A stretch of DNA of 64,000 nucleotides from NCBI GenBank assembly GCA_000827495.1, contig KN817596.1:127087-191086 (forward strand), given 5' to 3'. Positions 23,230 through 35,227 of the stretch are shown here, piece after piece (position 1 is the first letter of the stretch; each line of letters opens with the position of its first letter). The DNA comes from Hypholoma sublateritium FD-334 SS-4. Taxonomy: Eukaryota; Basidiomycota; Agaricomycetes; Agaricales; Strophariaceae. Below the pieces are notes generated by a model. That model was not told the origin of the DNA. It saw nothing but the letters and a program-made list of their open reading frames with translations, and made no database searches. A program made the translations under genes and the position numbers.

Positions 23230-25713
23230 ATGATTATGGGTAGGCCCTCCTTCATCGCGATAACGGTCTCCGACGATGCTGATGTTGTTATTAGATCAAG
23301 CCGAGGGCACCACGGCGGAGGCTTACCAGTCTGTCCCATCGTCCAGCCCCTTTCCTTCCGTTCCGCTGCTCATTGCTGTCTTTTGGAGTGACATCGTCCC
23401 ACGACAAGTACTGCGACGATCCAGCGAACAGAGACGGGTAGGCAGCCCAAGGTTTTCATTTATTCTCCTTTTCGCGTTTCTTTGTGTTTGCACACACCTG
23501 CTTTTGAACCCCGTCGTACTTAGGTTCGTGTATTCCACGCTTCACGGCTTGATAGGCACTGTACATCGTGACGGTCGGTCATTTCTCTTCCATAATTCAT
23601 ACTCCATACAACGTTCGACACACGGAAGGTCGGTGGCTTTATACGCGTGATTCGCTGCTGAGTGTATACAGAGCCGTTGCATTGGTATTCTGAACTCTAT
23701 TGACCCCAGGGCGCACTGCACAATATTTGAGGCGAATGGTATGAGTTACTCGCGAATGAGCTGACCCGTTTCTCAGAAAAATACAGCCCATCCAATATCA
23801 TCCAGCGAATTGGCCGGTGGGCTCGTCTACCGTGACATGTCGTATGATTGTTTTTTTTTGACTGCCAGCTTACTTGGGAACGTATGCGAGGCTTCTATCC
23901 TTGTAGCAACATTTACTATACGGCTGTTTCGTGACGCCGATATGGCGAACGACAGTGTACTGGTATCAAATACCCACTTGCGTAGTAGGTATGTAGTCCA
24001 GATCGGTAACGTAAATTTGTATGTAGAGGCTAGAATCTGTCCGACGGAATCATGGCCACACGCTGGCTATGATTCCGTCTTGACTTCGATCTACTTATAC
24101 CTACCTGGTCGCGCCAGAAATGATGTCGGCGAAACGTTAAGGGCACATCAGTATCGTTTCTGAGAGCGTATTTGGATGGGTTTGCCGTATTTGGGTCGCA
24201 TGCATTGTGTCTGATGCTGGCGCTGAGGCCTGAGGTTGCGGAGTATTGTAAATTTCCGTGGGCCCCTACCGTCCTCCAAATGGCTCACGCCTCACACTGA
24301 CTCAAGGTTGGTGCGTAGTTGAGTAGGTACTGAGAAATTTCAGTAACTTCCGCCACATCTCTTCTCGTGCTTGCAATGCAACTTCCTCCCGAAGAACTCC
24401 GGACAAACGTCATATTTGTATTCATGATCAGTCTTCAGCTTCAATGTCAGTCGGTTATCACTCTATTTCGGCGTTTTCCACATAAACCCTTCCTCGTCAA
24501 GGTAGGCACATTGATCACGTCGACTTCTTCCTAAGATTAGGTGTACACGAATATGTTGGCGGCAGCAGAGTGAAACTCAAGCTTTCCAGTAGTCACGTCG
24601 ACTAAGGCCGACTATCTTGCGGCTGTCTGCCACATGACATTTGCTCGTATGACTGCCAGTACCCACTGATCCTCGACGTAAGTAGGTCCAAAGTGAATGT
24701 TAAGATTTTTTGAAGTGGGAATTATTCCCGGCCATTTAGAGATATTATAATCCTCGGGATTCATCCATCTCAATCTATATGCCTCAATCATCCTCGGTAT
24801 TTAAGGAGATACAAATCGCGAATAACACCCTAAAAAGTCTTCATGCCGGAGGCAAATTCTTGAAATATCTCTGCTTCGCCAGCACGCACTTGGCAGCCAC
24901 TTATTATTTATAGTCAGACTTGACAGAAAAATGTAAAACTGGCCGAGACTCCTCCGCTTTGCTGCAGTACGAGGAACGTTGGTAGTCATTTGCCTCATGT
25001 TAATAATATATAGAACTCCAGAAGCAAGGCTGGCTTTTGAACGTCGATGCTCGGGCTTGGTTCGGCCTAGGTAATTGATCTCGCCACACCTCGACAGACC
25101 TGTATCAAGCGGATTTGTACATCGTAGAATTTTTCGTATATAATTAGCATTCCTAGATTACACAGGAGGCTTGAACTGTAGCGATAATCGCTCAAAGGGA
25201 AGGCACAGGAAGGCACGCGAAGGATGCTGCTGCTAAGTACGTACAACGTACAACACCCATCAGAAGCGCTAAAGCACAGCCCAGCTCAACGGGTTCTGAC
25301 GACGAGGAATGGGTTCTCGATGGAGTATGATAGCATTAGACAAAAGCAGAACTCAGCATAGATTTTCGAACATCACCGTGAAAATGGGGAATGTTTCTCC
25401 CACGTTGTTCACACGATCGCCCGCGGAGCGCTCGTACTCAGTGTCACACTACCACCAGAACGCACCTTTAACGTGTATTCCGTCAATACCTGCTGTCCTG
25501 TGCGCGAGACCATCGATAAGTACCCGATATCTCATTTCCCGCTGTTATCGCCTAGTCCTGCATGGGAACCGAACCAGCACAGGGAAATGCCGATAAGCAC
25601 AGAAGGTCTGCAAGCCAGAAGTCATCAAGAACGTACACTATAAAGGCAGGCGTACGTGGCATTTCTCGCCCTATATAGTCTCCTTGCTGTACTTTGCACA
25701 CCTTCATTGAAGC
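23230..25713. other. Long intergenic region
   Basis: 2.5 kb with no gene I can support. The first few hundred bases are probably the 3' UTR of the zinc-finger gene. The longest plus-strand frame (23810-24163) lacks domain-like composition. Confidence 0.4.
25639..25645 (+). promoter_or_regulatory. TATA-like box of the F-box-like gene
   Basis: TATAAAG, 70 nt upstream of the ATG at 25714; a second TATATA lies at 25672-25677. Position fits a fungal core promoter. Confidence 0.4.
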
Positions 25714-27139
25714 ATGGACATGCTGCTCCCCCAAGAAATCTACGACGAAATCATCAGCCACCTGCACGATGACACGCCCGCCCTACGCGCGGTGTCTACG
25801 GCTAGCCACGCGTTCGTCGCTGCGGCGCAGAAGCACCTCTTCGCCCACGTCGTGCTGCACTCACCTTCGCTGCGCACTTCCAAAACGGCCCCGCGCCTGC
25901 GCGCCCTGCTCGAGCGTGCGCCGCACCTCGCACTGTATGTCGACTTCCTCGAGGTGTGTGGGCGCGAGACGCCCGCGTTCGCGTTCCATGCCCGCGAGGA
26001 AGCGCTCATGTTCTGCCTCCCTCTCATGCGCCGCCTAAAGGCGCTGCGTGTAGGGTATCGCATGGACCTACGCCGCGAGTGCCTCCTCTTCGCGCGGGGC
26101 GAGGGCGGCGGCGGCGGCGGCGGCACGAGCCTCGCGGGCGTGCTCGCTGACACGCTGCGCCTCCCGTCGCTCGCATGCGTCGAATTCACGCACCTCCCCG
26201 TCGCACTCGTCGCGCACTGCCGCAACCTGCGCGCCGTCGCGCTTCAAGATCCCGACACGCACGACGCCGTCGTCCGCGCGTGGGTCGCCGCACGCGACGC
26301 GAACACTGCCAGCCCGGTGCAGCGCCGCGAAGGGGCGCCCGTCGCACTCGCGTTCCTGCAGCTCGACTACGCGGGCAGCGAGATCCGCGACAGCCTGCGC
26401 GGCGCGGGGTTTGCTTTCGGCGCGTTGCGGCGGCTTTCCATCGGTGCACTCGACTGCGCCGATGCCGACTGCACGACGGGCCTCAGCGGCGTGCTGCGCG
26501 AGTGCGCGTCGACCCTCGAGGCGCTGGAGCTCGACGAACCCAGAGTACACTGTGCGCGCCTTACCTCTTCTCCGTGATACGCTCATGCACACCCCATTCC
26601 GTTACAGCGCTCCCGCCTCCCGTCGGCGCCGATCCTCTCCCGTGGGGTGACCTCTGTGCGCTACGCACCCTGCGCGTCAACCTAGCGTTCGCGACCGAAG
26701 ACGATGCGGAAGGCACGGCACCCGCTGGGCAGCACTTGCTCTGGCTCGAGCGCATGCTCAGGCGCATGCCGTCCACGCTCGAGGAAGTCGTCCTGCAGGA
26801 CTACACCGACTATTGGGACTACTTCACCGACGACGTGTACGTCTCCGCGTGGACGCGCATCGTCGCACTGCTCGGCGATCGCACGCGCTTCCCGCGGTTC
26901 TGCACGTTCGTCGTCGATTCGAAGCGCAGCGTCACGGAAAAGATTCGGCAGCAGGTGCTCGCACTGCAGCCGCAGACGCCTCCGTTCGATGTCCGCCTTG
27001 GGCCCGGTAAGCCTGCTTGCTCGTCGTCTGTGTCGAAATGCCTTGGTCTGAATCCCGCACAGGTCAGCTGCCAGGCAAACTCGGTCGCTCGTTTCTTAAA
27101 ACGCTATTTGGAAGAGATTGGCAAGCTTCCGACATTTAA
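25714..27139 (+). CDS. F-box-like protein, paralogue 1
   Basis: Three exons, 25714-26551, 26608-27006 and 27063-27139, give 437 residues with consistent phases. The N-terminus MLLPQEIYDEIISHLHDDTP followed by LRAVSTASHAFVAAAQKHLF is an F-box-like helix set: a Pro-containing first helix, then a cluster of small residues and the final aromatic. A leucine-rich body follows (APRLRALLERAPHLALYVDF, GALRRLSIGALDCADADC). A run of eight glycines occurs near residue 133. The gene is extremely GC-rich at third positions, so several other frames stay open by chance. It is a clear paralogue of the gene at 31466: same opening (LPQEIYDEII-HLH), same spacing to the HLFAHxVL block, and the same order of later blocks. 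Probable SCF adaptor with unknown target. Confidence 0.75.
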
Positions 27140-28222
27140 GCGACCTAACGTAAATATAAACATGTATTAGTTTTTGCAGTGAATTCAAGACAACTTTTTA
27201 CGCGGCGCATCTCATTGATAGGGATTCTTGAAGAAAGGAACTGCGGAGCTGGAGGTTTACCACGAGATAGATGCATCAATATTGACTAACCATCTCCAAT
27301 GTTCCTTCTGGCATTTTCGTTCGACGCTCGAATCCTGGCAATTAAAAGTCAACAATGCCCATTTGCTCGCTGAAAACTATACAACTCTGCATCCGGCGTG
27401 CCAATATGCCCGTCCGTGAAGTGTTGAGGAGTCCGAACGATCGGTACGAACCTACCCCAGAACACACGTCAGTCGCAGAAAGTCAAGACACCTGTTCTTA
27501 CTCTGTACAGTCGTCCTTGGGCGATTCTCACTGATAAGACGATGTCAGTGATCGCAGTTCGTGGAACTCACTGCACTTCGCATGAATACAGAAAGCCTGC
27601 AAAGCACCAGTGGGGCGCCGGGCTAGCGAGCGCGACGATGCAGCCGGTCGATACGTCGTATTGGATTTAGGAGAGCGCAGCCATCGATCTTGCATCGCGA
27701 GTCACCGATAAGTGTCAAGAAGCCAGCGCAGATATAAATAAGACGAGCACCACTAATCGTAGGAAGAGCCCACGTGCGTTTCTTCAGACGTTGTTGAAAA
27801 GCCGACACCTTCCTGATCGGTATGCAATGTCGTTCAAAACGCGAGCAACGATGACGCGCCTGTAGAGCAGCATCTAAGAAGTTGTCGCACAACGCCCATC
27901 CAGACAGATCTGCTTGGTCTGCAAAGAAAGTCGTCCCATAGATTGTCAGGCCTAGTCCGTCGCACGCATTAGCAATCGAGAAAGGATCAAGCAATCTTTC
28001 CTGTCGAGCACTTATCGCTTGATATCCTTCTGTAAGATGAATGAAAGCAGAACGCCACGATTGGTCTATGGAATAGGATCATCTCGCATTAATAAGGCTG
28101 GGTAAGGAACCGAGAGCAGACTAGCGATATGGAAAATAGTGAAATCTATACGGGGCGACCCGAGATAAGTAAATACCGATTTTATCCAGAACGGTATAAA
28201 TGATGGTTCAAGTACCATCCCT
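27140..28222. other. Convergent intergenic region
   Basis: 1.1 kb between the 3' ends of the F-box-like gene and PDA1. Only short frames without recognisable features. Confidence 0.45.
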
Positions 28223-29863
28223 CTAGTAGACGTGAACCTGCAAAAATAATTTCAATATCCGAATGACGAAAGTTAAAACAACGATAAGCGTACCTCCTCC
28301 CGCTCACGGCCACGCATCGATGGCGGCTCCGTGCCCTTGAAGTAGATGTCCGTCCATAGATCCTTCAGCAGAGGCTCGGGGCTGGCCTTAGCCTCTTCGA
28401 CCGCCTCGTCAACCTCGGCCTTTGCCGCCTTGTCGAACGCCTTGAGCTCCTGCTCAGTGGCCAGGCCCCATTCTTCGATGTTACGCTGCAGGCCACGGAT
28501 GGGATCCTGCGTCGAACGCATGCGCTGCACCTCCTCACGTGTACGGTAAGTAGTTCCGGGGTCGGACATGCTATGCACAGGGAGATTACGTTAGCCGTGA
28601 TTAGAAGAGGGATTGGTGTTGACGCACGAGTGGCCTCCGTAGCGGTAGGTGACGAATTCGAGGAGGAGAGGGCCGTTCTGGTCATCGACGGCCCACTTGC
28701 GGGCGAACTCAACGGCACGCTTAGCGGCAATGATGTCCATACCATTCACCTGTTAACGTTGATTAGTCAGCTTCATCGTCCGAAAAGACGGAGGGCGGAA
28801 TATGAGCGGCCGCTGTGACCAAGCAATCCACAGCAAGACAGGCTCCCCCGGGTAGAGTACGATAAGGACGGTACTGACCTGTAGACCAGGAATTTTGTCT
28901 CCGCGAGTGAAGTACTCGGTGTTGGAGGAGCTGCGAGCAGCGGAAGTACCCATGCCGTACTTGTTGTTCTCGCAAACGAAGATTGTGGGGAGGTTCCATA
29001 GTTTGGCCTGGAAGACGAGTTATTATTGCCCAACTTTCGCGGGAAGGATGTATATATGCGCACCATGTTGAATGCCTCGAACACTTGACCCTGGTTGGAA
29101 GCTCCGTCACCGTACAGCGCGAACGTGCAGGTCTTCTCGCCCATGTATTTTTGAGCAAAGCTGACGCCAGCGCCGATGGGAACCTGCGCGCCAACGATAC
29201 CGTTGCCGCCAAAGAAGGAAGGAGTGAAAATGTGCATAGATCCGCCCTTTCCATGCGACATGCCGATCTGGCGCCCGAGGAGCTCGCCAATAACACCCTT
29301 GATAGATCCACCACGCATAACAGCGAAGGGATGGCAGCGGTACGCAGTGATGACGCGGTCATCCTTGGTGATTCCGTGCTCGAGACCGACCGAAACGGCT
29401 TCCTAAGGGTGAAAACGGAGTAAGCGAATGACCACAGGGACGACGATAAACGTGAATATATGCGCACTGACCTGGCCAATAGCCAAATGGCAGAAACCTC
29501 GGATGAGCTTAGCCTTGTAGAGGGCGTCAGCAGCCATCTCCATGCGGCGCATGGTCTGCATCTGCTTGTACATGGTCAGCAGTTCGTCCTTGGTGACCTG
29601 CACCTCAAGGTCGGGAGCGTCGCAGAGGTAAGAGCGGAATGAATCTTCATGGAGCTTCACTGTTATGGGCTCGGACAGGTCGGCGGGCTTGTCGCGCAGC
29701 TCAGTGGAATCTGCGGACTGCTGGATGCCGCGAACGTGCGCACGGAGTGCGGCAGGTCGAATCTGAGCGAATGGCGGTCAAAGGTCAGCCAATGTTGGGA
29801 ACGACGATAAGAAAAGATACTCACAAGCCTGCCAGTAAGACGGGTGCGCGCCAGCGAGGCCAT
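28223..29863 (-). CDS. PDA1: Pyruvate dehydrogenase E1 component, alpha subunit
   Basis: Mitochondrial pyruvate dehydrogenase E1 alpha, which with E1 beta decarboxylates pyruvate using thiamine diphosphate. The ATG at 29861-29863 begins [13 protein letters not shown], a basic mitochondrial presequence that continues in exon 2 ([18 protein letters not shown]). Exons then read [59 protein letters not shown], the thiamine-diphosphate motif [16 protein letters not shown] ending in [11 protein letters not shown], and [20 protein letters not shown], the loop carrying the serine that PDH kinase phosphorylates. The last exon supplies only VHVY before the stop at 28223-28225. At least seven introns; the intron between GGHS and MSDPG splits the regulatory loop. 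All expected blocks are present and the gene looks intact. Confidence 0.95.
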
Positions 29864-31465
29864 TTTTGAGGGAGGGAGGAGGATGGAGGATGCGACGTGG
29901 ACGTACGACGCGTAAAGCAGAACGTTGGGGAATACAAAATTTATTACGCAATACAAACCTCATGGGGCGAGCCATCCGTGCGAACTATCGGCCCGGCACT
30001 CGTTCACCTTTCAATCGTTACTTAGTATTACTTATACAATGCCCCAAGCTCCAATTTTCACCGAAAATTATTCTGGAGTGCTGTATGCCCAAGAGACATC
30101 CCTTTTCATTTTGTATTTCAGGGCAGACATCATCGCTTGGGTTTGAGTGAGCGTCGAAGGCTGCCGGTGTTCATCCGGCGTTCAAACGAACTTTTGAGCG
30201 GAGATACAATTCTCGGGACAGACACTGAGACAGTTGGCATGCACAGCTTGACCCAAGCTTGACCGTGCCTCAGTACAAGTAGGCAGGCGCATCTTTCACA
30301 TTTCTCTCAGCCTTGGCTATCAGTAGGTGAACAACTACTATCATTCGTATTTCAGAAGGAAGCTGACTTCTTTAAGTATTTTGTGTCCCATTCGAAGATG
30401 AACATCTGGCGAATTCGTGGTCAGTCTTCAATCATCCAAGCTGCAGGATTCAAATGGCAATCTGGTCTGCCATCGCGAGCAGAGTCTCGCAACTTCAAAT
30501 CCTGCGAACTGTTATCGAGCTTGGGCTTCCATTAGCTTGCGGTCAATCGACCTGCTCGATGAAGGAAATACGCTTTCCCAGCATCAATTGCCAGTGACCG
30601 GCATGGAAATGAGCACCGGGCTGTAATCAACGTCTTGACAGACGAATCAACATGCCGGTCAGAACGTGTACGGCGAAGAAGAAAGCCCATGTCAAAGTAA
30701 GAACAAATCCTTCTTTGCGCCAGAGTACAATCTCTAACTATTGATGCAGGTTGTAATCAACTCTCCTTCTGCCGGCCGTGGCGCCACCCCCTACGTTTCG
30801 GCCACGACAAATTCGAAACCTAACTTCATGTGATAGTATGGCGTACATATCAGATCCGTCGCTTTTCCATCCATCATCTTCAGATGCTCGCCTTCTGTGC
30901 CATACGTATTGGATCAATCAAGCCCAATCGTGAGTCCTGTGTACCTAATTTTGCGCACGAAGGTAAACAACCATTGCCAGATGCTTGTTATAGTCGCTTT
31001 TTGTAACGCCTGCCCTCAACCATATCAAGTTAGAGATTGCTCTTATAGCACTGTGCAAAGCTTACTAAACGATAAATTGCACTCGGTAGCCAAATTTAAC
31101 GATCGCCAGCACCACACATTTCATGACGCGTAATCGACATGCGCCTGGACGTCTGGTACGATTTTGCGCAAGTGCAGCCGTGCATCTCGGAGTGCCTCCC
31201 ATCTATGCTGCAAGGAACCAGAAACTGGTGCGATTCCACCCCCATTACTTCATCACCTGCGCCTCAAGGCCGCCAGCCATCAGGACCGAGGTTCACTATC
31301 AACGTTCAGGGAAAGCTTCTGGCCAGCTCTTTTTCATTCGATCCAGCCTCCCTATTCCAGCTGCATCCGCCACTTCCACGACGCATTCGTCCCCCTTAGC
31401 ATTGATAAAGACGTCCATCTCACTCAATCACACCACTCTTCAGCACCCTCGCTGCTTCGCCCACA
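29864..31465. other. Divergent intergenic region
   Basis: 1.6 kb between the PDA1 start and the second F-box-like gene. It must contain both promoters. No supported gene, repeat or RNA. Confidence 0.4.
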
Positions 31466-32728
31466 ATGACCTCTGTACAACTACCCCAGGAGATCTACGA
31501 CGAGATCATCTACCACCTCCACCGTGACCCCACCACCCTCCGCGCAACAGCGCTCGCCCACCGCGCCCTCCTCAGCACCGCCCAAAAGTGCCTTTTCGCC
31601 CACATCGTGCTCTTCCCCCCCGCCATCCCAGGCCACCTCACAACCGCCTCGCGCCTTCACCGCCACCTCATCAATGCCCCTCACCTCGGACGCTACGTCG
31701 ACCGCCTCGACTTGCATATCTGCGCCGGGCGCGCGCAGTGGAAGGGCTGGGCGGCGCTCGCGGACGTCCTGCCCGCGCTGCCGTTCCTCAGCGCACTTGG
31801 GGTGCACGTCGACCAATCGCTCGGCTGGGAGAGCAGCTTCCTGCGGCTCCCGCCCACGAGCGGCGCGGACACAAGTCGTATCGTCAGTGCGCTCGCGGGC
31901 GCTCTTGTGAGGCGGACGCTTGTACACCTCGACACGCACTGCGTTGACACGGCACTGCTGCTGCCGCATGCGCATTATATTCGCGAGCTGACGTTGTCGG
32001 CGCCGATTACGCCGGCGGCGGGTGCCGCACAGGGTCGCGCGGAGGGGCTGCCAGGGGAGGTGGTTCTGCTCGAAGGGTTGCGCATTGAGAACACGTTCGA
32101 CTTATTAGAGTACTACCCGTATATGCTCCGGGAAGCCCTGCGGGCGCAGGGTATCGCGGTCGGTGGCCTCCGCCGGTTGTCAATGATGTACCACGGATAT
32201 CACGCTGCGCGGTGTCTCGAGGAGATGCTCGGAATACTGGAGGAGTGTAACGGTGTTTTGGAGGAGCTGGAAATTGATGTCCGCGTTACTGCCAACGGTG
32301 AGGGCGCCACGGATGCTCCTGTCTATGTGCTGATGAATGCAATAGATCTCAATACGCTCGTGCAGTACAAAGCCAGCGCTCTCCTCCCTTCGCTCCGCGT
32401 CCTGCACATCCACTTGCACCCACACGATGCAGCCAATGCCCCGGACGACCCGCGCGCTCTGATCACCGCGCTCGGCTCATTCCTCCGCGCGCTTAACACT
32501 CCATCCTCTGGCTCTCTTGTACGCCTCGCGCTCACGGACCACGGCGCGCTGGGCGACGGCGCTGGGGCAGACGTGTGGCTGCCTCTTTTCCGCGACGTGC
32601 TTGGCGACGCGCGTCACTTCCCTAGCCTACGCGTCGTGTCACTACAGGGTGAGGGGGCGGGGATGGATGCGCTGTACGCGGCAGCAGTGGCATTGCCGTA
32701 TGAGCTGCGGGCTGGGCCAGGTGTGTAG
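31466..32728 (+). CDS. F-box-like protein, paralogue 2
   Basis: Single exon of 420 residues. Opens MTSVQLPQEIYDEIIYHLHR, then LRATALAHRALLSTAQKCLF and AHIVLFPP, the same F-box-like set as the gene at 25714. The body contains leucine-rich stretches (LPALPFLSALGVHVDQSLGW, GGLRRLSMMYHGYHAARCLE, ASALLPSLRVLHIHLHPHDA). Unlike paralogue 1 it has no intron before the stop at 32726-32728 and its reading frame is uninterrupted. GC-rich at third codon positions. The two copies flank PDA1, which is on the opposite strand. Likely an SCF substrate adaptor; target unknown. Confidence 0.75.
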   Translation: MTSVQLPQEIYDEIIYHLHRDPTTLRATALAHRALLSTAQKCLFAHIVLFPPAIPGHLTTASRLHRHLINAPHLGRYVDRLDLHICAGRAQWKGWAALADVLPALPFLSALGVHVDQSLGWESSFLRLPPTSGADTSRIVSALAGALVRRTLVHLDTHCVDTALLLPHAHYIRELTLSAPITPAAGAAQGRAEGLPGEVVLLEGLRIENTFDLLEYYPYMLREALRAQGIAVGGLRRLSMMYHGYHAARCLEEMLGILEECNGVLEELEIDVRVTANGEGATDAPVYVLMNAIDLNTLVQYKASALLPSLRVLHIHLHPHDAANAPDDPRALITALGSFLRALNTPSSGSLVRLALTDHGALGDGAGADVWLPLFRDVLGDARHFPSLRVVSLQGEGAGMDALYAAAVALPYELRAGPGV

Positions 32729-33521
32729 GTCGTGGAGCAGGACGTGAAGCACGGCTGATTGATCTTTCATCGGTGTTCTTTGCAGGGGTGAATTCGGGAT
32801 GCAGGATGGTGCCCTCAGCGGCGAAGTGGCGGCGTGAGGGATGATTCTGGTGGTCGGGCACTCATGCTAGACTATCGGGTTCCATGAATTCGCACTTGTA
32901 TTGCCTCTGTTCATAAATGATTAGGTTGTTTTACACGTTCACAAATGTAATGTGTTCCACTTAAACTATCTCACTGTGATCTCACTTCAGTTATCAAGGT
33001 TTAGGTTAGGCTTGAATTAGGCGCCTGTCCATAACTTTCAGAGCGTGATCTATGTCTAGGATTCTTCTTTCAACGGCAGATTCGATGATCGACGCGACAC
33101 GGCCATGGGCCAGCTATGGATATATAAGCAATCGAAACTACTTGTTAATTAGGTCAGTCAAGTGGAATGTCATTCTCTACGGAGTGTCGTGCGGCATAAT
33201 TGAAGCACAGCAATTCTAAAACAGACAGCGCACTTGCGCTGTCCCAAACTTGAAACTCAGTGTCTCCCGTAAAAGGGCCCGCAATAGTCCTGTATGGTTC
33301 AAAAGCGGCGGGATTTCCGATTCTGTGCGAGAGGAAAGAATAGGGTATACAGGTGCGCCACACCTTGTCCGACGTTCACACAGCCATAAGTTGCCTGAAA
33401 TCCGAGGCAGTGCGACAAGCGATACTGTTTCTTCTGCCCGTCATGTTGATCTGGGGAACATTAAGTCCGACCTTCTAGCTAGTCCCATACTACTTTTGAC
33501 TCCCCCCCCCTCATTCCAAGC
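32729..33521. other. Intergenic region
   Basis: About 0.8 kb, AT-rich, without supported features. A run of nine or more C residues (33502-33511) precedes the NACHT gene. Confidence 0.4.
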
Positions 33522-34988
33522 ATGCAGAAAAGTGGCGGCTTTCTAGGAAAGAAGAATTTCATCTCTGGCGGACAATTCATCCAACATAATATATCTAATC
33601 ACTACTATATCTCGAAAGGTGCGAGAAGCACTGAGGGCGATGAATTCACAGTGTTAATGTCAGCTTTGGCCGATTCAGGTGGCTTGGAAAACCTGATGAG
33701 CCGCGTTGCGACGTCCGCGTTCCATAATTCCTCACAGCGAGTTGATCCCCCAAGATGTCACGAACATACCCGAAAGGCCGTGTTAGACGAGATATTTAAC
33801 TGGATAATCACCGAAACTTCGAGGACATCGAAGATATTATGGCTCAACGGAGCAGCGGGGGCAGGAAAAACGGCGATCGCTCAGTCAATTGCGGAACTGT
33901 GTATTGTGCGATCCATCCTGGTTGCCAGCTTCTTTTTCTTCCGTGCAGACGGAAAGCGCAATACGATAGATCTCCTGGTGACAACGCTGGTCTACCAGCT
34001 CGTACAGCTTGTTCCGGAAACCAAAGGAATCATTGAGCATGCCATTGAATCTAACCCTCTCATTTTTGAACAGTCACTGGACACCCAACTTGAAGAACTT
34101 CTCTTGAAACCGCTTTTGCGGGTACGCCTAACTGGCCATGTCTCCACAGCACGTTCAAAAATGCTTCTCATAATTGACGGTCTTGATGAATGCGAAGATG
34201 AAGAGAGCCAGGCCAGTTTACTTCACCTCATCTTCAAAGTCATTCGGAACCAAGATTGTCCCTTTATCATCATCATTGCCAGTCGAGCAGAGATGCACAT
34301 CAAAATGGCATTCAATTCACTCAAGGCCGCCGAAATTCTTCTTCGAATACCGCTTGACGATAATTATCTTGCCGATCAGGACATCCATATATTTGTGGCA
34401 GACAAATTCGCAGAAATAAAGCAAACTCATCCGTACAATTATCTCCTTGACTCCGATTGGCCACCACCAGCGCTTTCGCTGGAAATCGTTCGAAAAGCTT
34501 CTGGCCAATTCATTTATGCATCCGCTGCCATGAAATTCATATCACTTCCACGCTCGCATCCTGCTCGACAACTTGAAATTTTGCATGGTCTGCGGACACC
34601 AGACTTGGCAACACCTTTCGCCCAACTTGACATGCTATATCGACAGATTTTTTCCATGGTTCAAGATCTTGACCTCGTATTTTCGATTCTGGCATACTCT
34701 ATTCTGCGAAAACGCTCGACCATTTCTTTCATAGCTCATTTTTACAACATTCCAGAGGTCGATATACGCCTCGCACTAGTGGACCTGTCGTCCGTGATAA
34801 ATTGCGAGAAGGGCACGATACGATTTCTTCATGCGTCGCTACCCGATTTCCTCCTCGACAAGACACGCTCCCAACAGTACCACTTGTGTATAAGAACGTG
34901 GAGTACGCGGTTGGCTATTTCATGGTTGACCAACGTGTCCGTCGGGATATTCTCAGGTACTTGTTCAAGTTCACTTTCGTTGGTTTAA
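33522..34988 (+). CDS. NACHT (NLR-like) NTPase, possibly truncated
   Basis: Single-exon frame of 488 residues. Residues 10-33 form a short Asn/Gly/Phe-rich segment (KNFISGGQFIQHNISNHYY), the position where many Agaricomycete NLR-like proteins carry a similar motif (NFxxxGGxFxxV...). The NACHT domain follows: Walker A GAAGAGKTAIAQ at about 110-121, FFFFRADGKRN, Walker B MLLIIDGLDECED near 215-228, and IIIASRAEMHIKM (sensor). Downstream helices include AQLDMLYRQIFSMVQD and IRFLHASLPDFLLDKTRSQQ, the usual post-NACHT block. Typical relatives continue into WD40 or ankyrin repeats; here the frame stops at 34988 and similar text resumes in another frame to 35227. So it is either a short form or a recently frameshifted gene. 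Role by family: nucleotide-dependent switch in non-self recognition or cell death. Confidence 0.75.
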   Translation: MQKSGGFLGKKNFISGGQFIQHNISNHYYISKGARSTEGDEFTVLMSALADSGGLENLMSRVATSAFHNSSQRVDPPRCHEHTRKAVLDEIFNWIITETSRTSKILWLNGAAGAGKTAIAQSIAELCIVRSILVASFFFFRADGKRNTIDLLVTTLVYQLVQLVPETKGIIEHAIESNPLIFEQSLDTQLEELLLKPLLRVRLTGHVSTARSKMLLIIDGLDECEDEESQASLLHLIFKVIRNQDCPFIIIIASRAEMHIKMAFNSLKAAEILLRIPLDDNYLADQDIHIFVADKFAEIKQTHPYNYLLDSDWPPPALSLEIVRKASGQFIYASAAMKFISLPRSHPARQLEILHGLRTPDLATPFAQLDMLYRQIFSMVQDLDLVFSILAYSILRKRSTISFIAHFYNIPEVDIRLALVDLSSVINCEKGTIRFLHASLPDFLLDKTRSQQYHLCIRTWSTRLAISWLTNVSVGIFSGTCSSSLSLV

Positions 34989-35227
34989 TTATTCACCAGT
35001 ATATTCTGAATCGGTTAGGTACCGATTCACTGTTTGATTTCCTGGCCCAGTCAGAATGTACTCCAGCTTTACGGGAGAGGATTATTTCGTTTCACCCAGA
35101 TCAATTGTCGTACATGGGTGGGACGTCGTTTTTCTCAGAGTACCTGAGCGTCATCCAGAAACTGGTGCGGCGAATTTTCCTAATGCAAGTCTCTATTTTC
35201 TCATATAATGCCTTAGGATTTTTTTGA
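34989..35227 (+). pseudogene. Out-of-frame C-terminal continuation of the NACHT gene
   Basis: Immediately after the NACHT stop the neighbouring frame stays open and protein-like (LNRLGTDSLFDFLAQSECTP, then ALRERIISFHPDQLSYMGGT) to a stop at 35225-35227. This frame already reads protein-like from about 34890. No canonical intron I could find joins it to the NACHT frame. An indel around 34900-34990, or a missed intron, would explain it. Confidence 0.4.

Noticed and set aside
26068..26592. Minus-strand frame of 174 codons within the F-box-like gene
   Set aside because: Antisense shadow produced by very GC-rich coding sequence.
27623..27994. Minus-strand frame of 123 codons near the PDA1 3' end
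   Set aside because: No domain, no intron structure and mixed composition.
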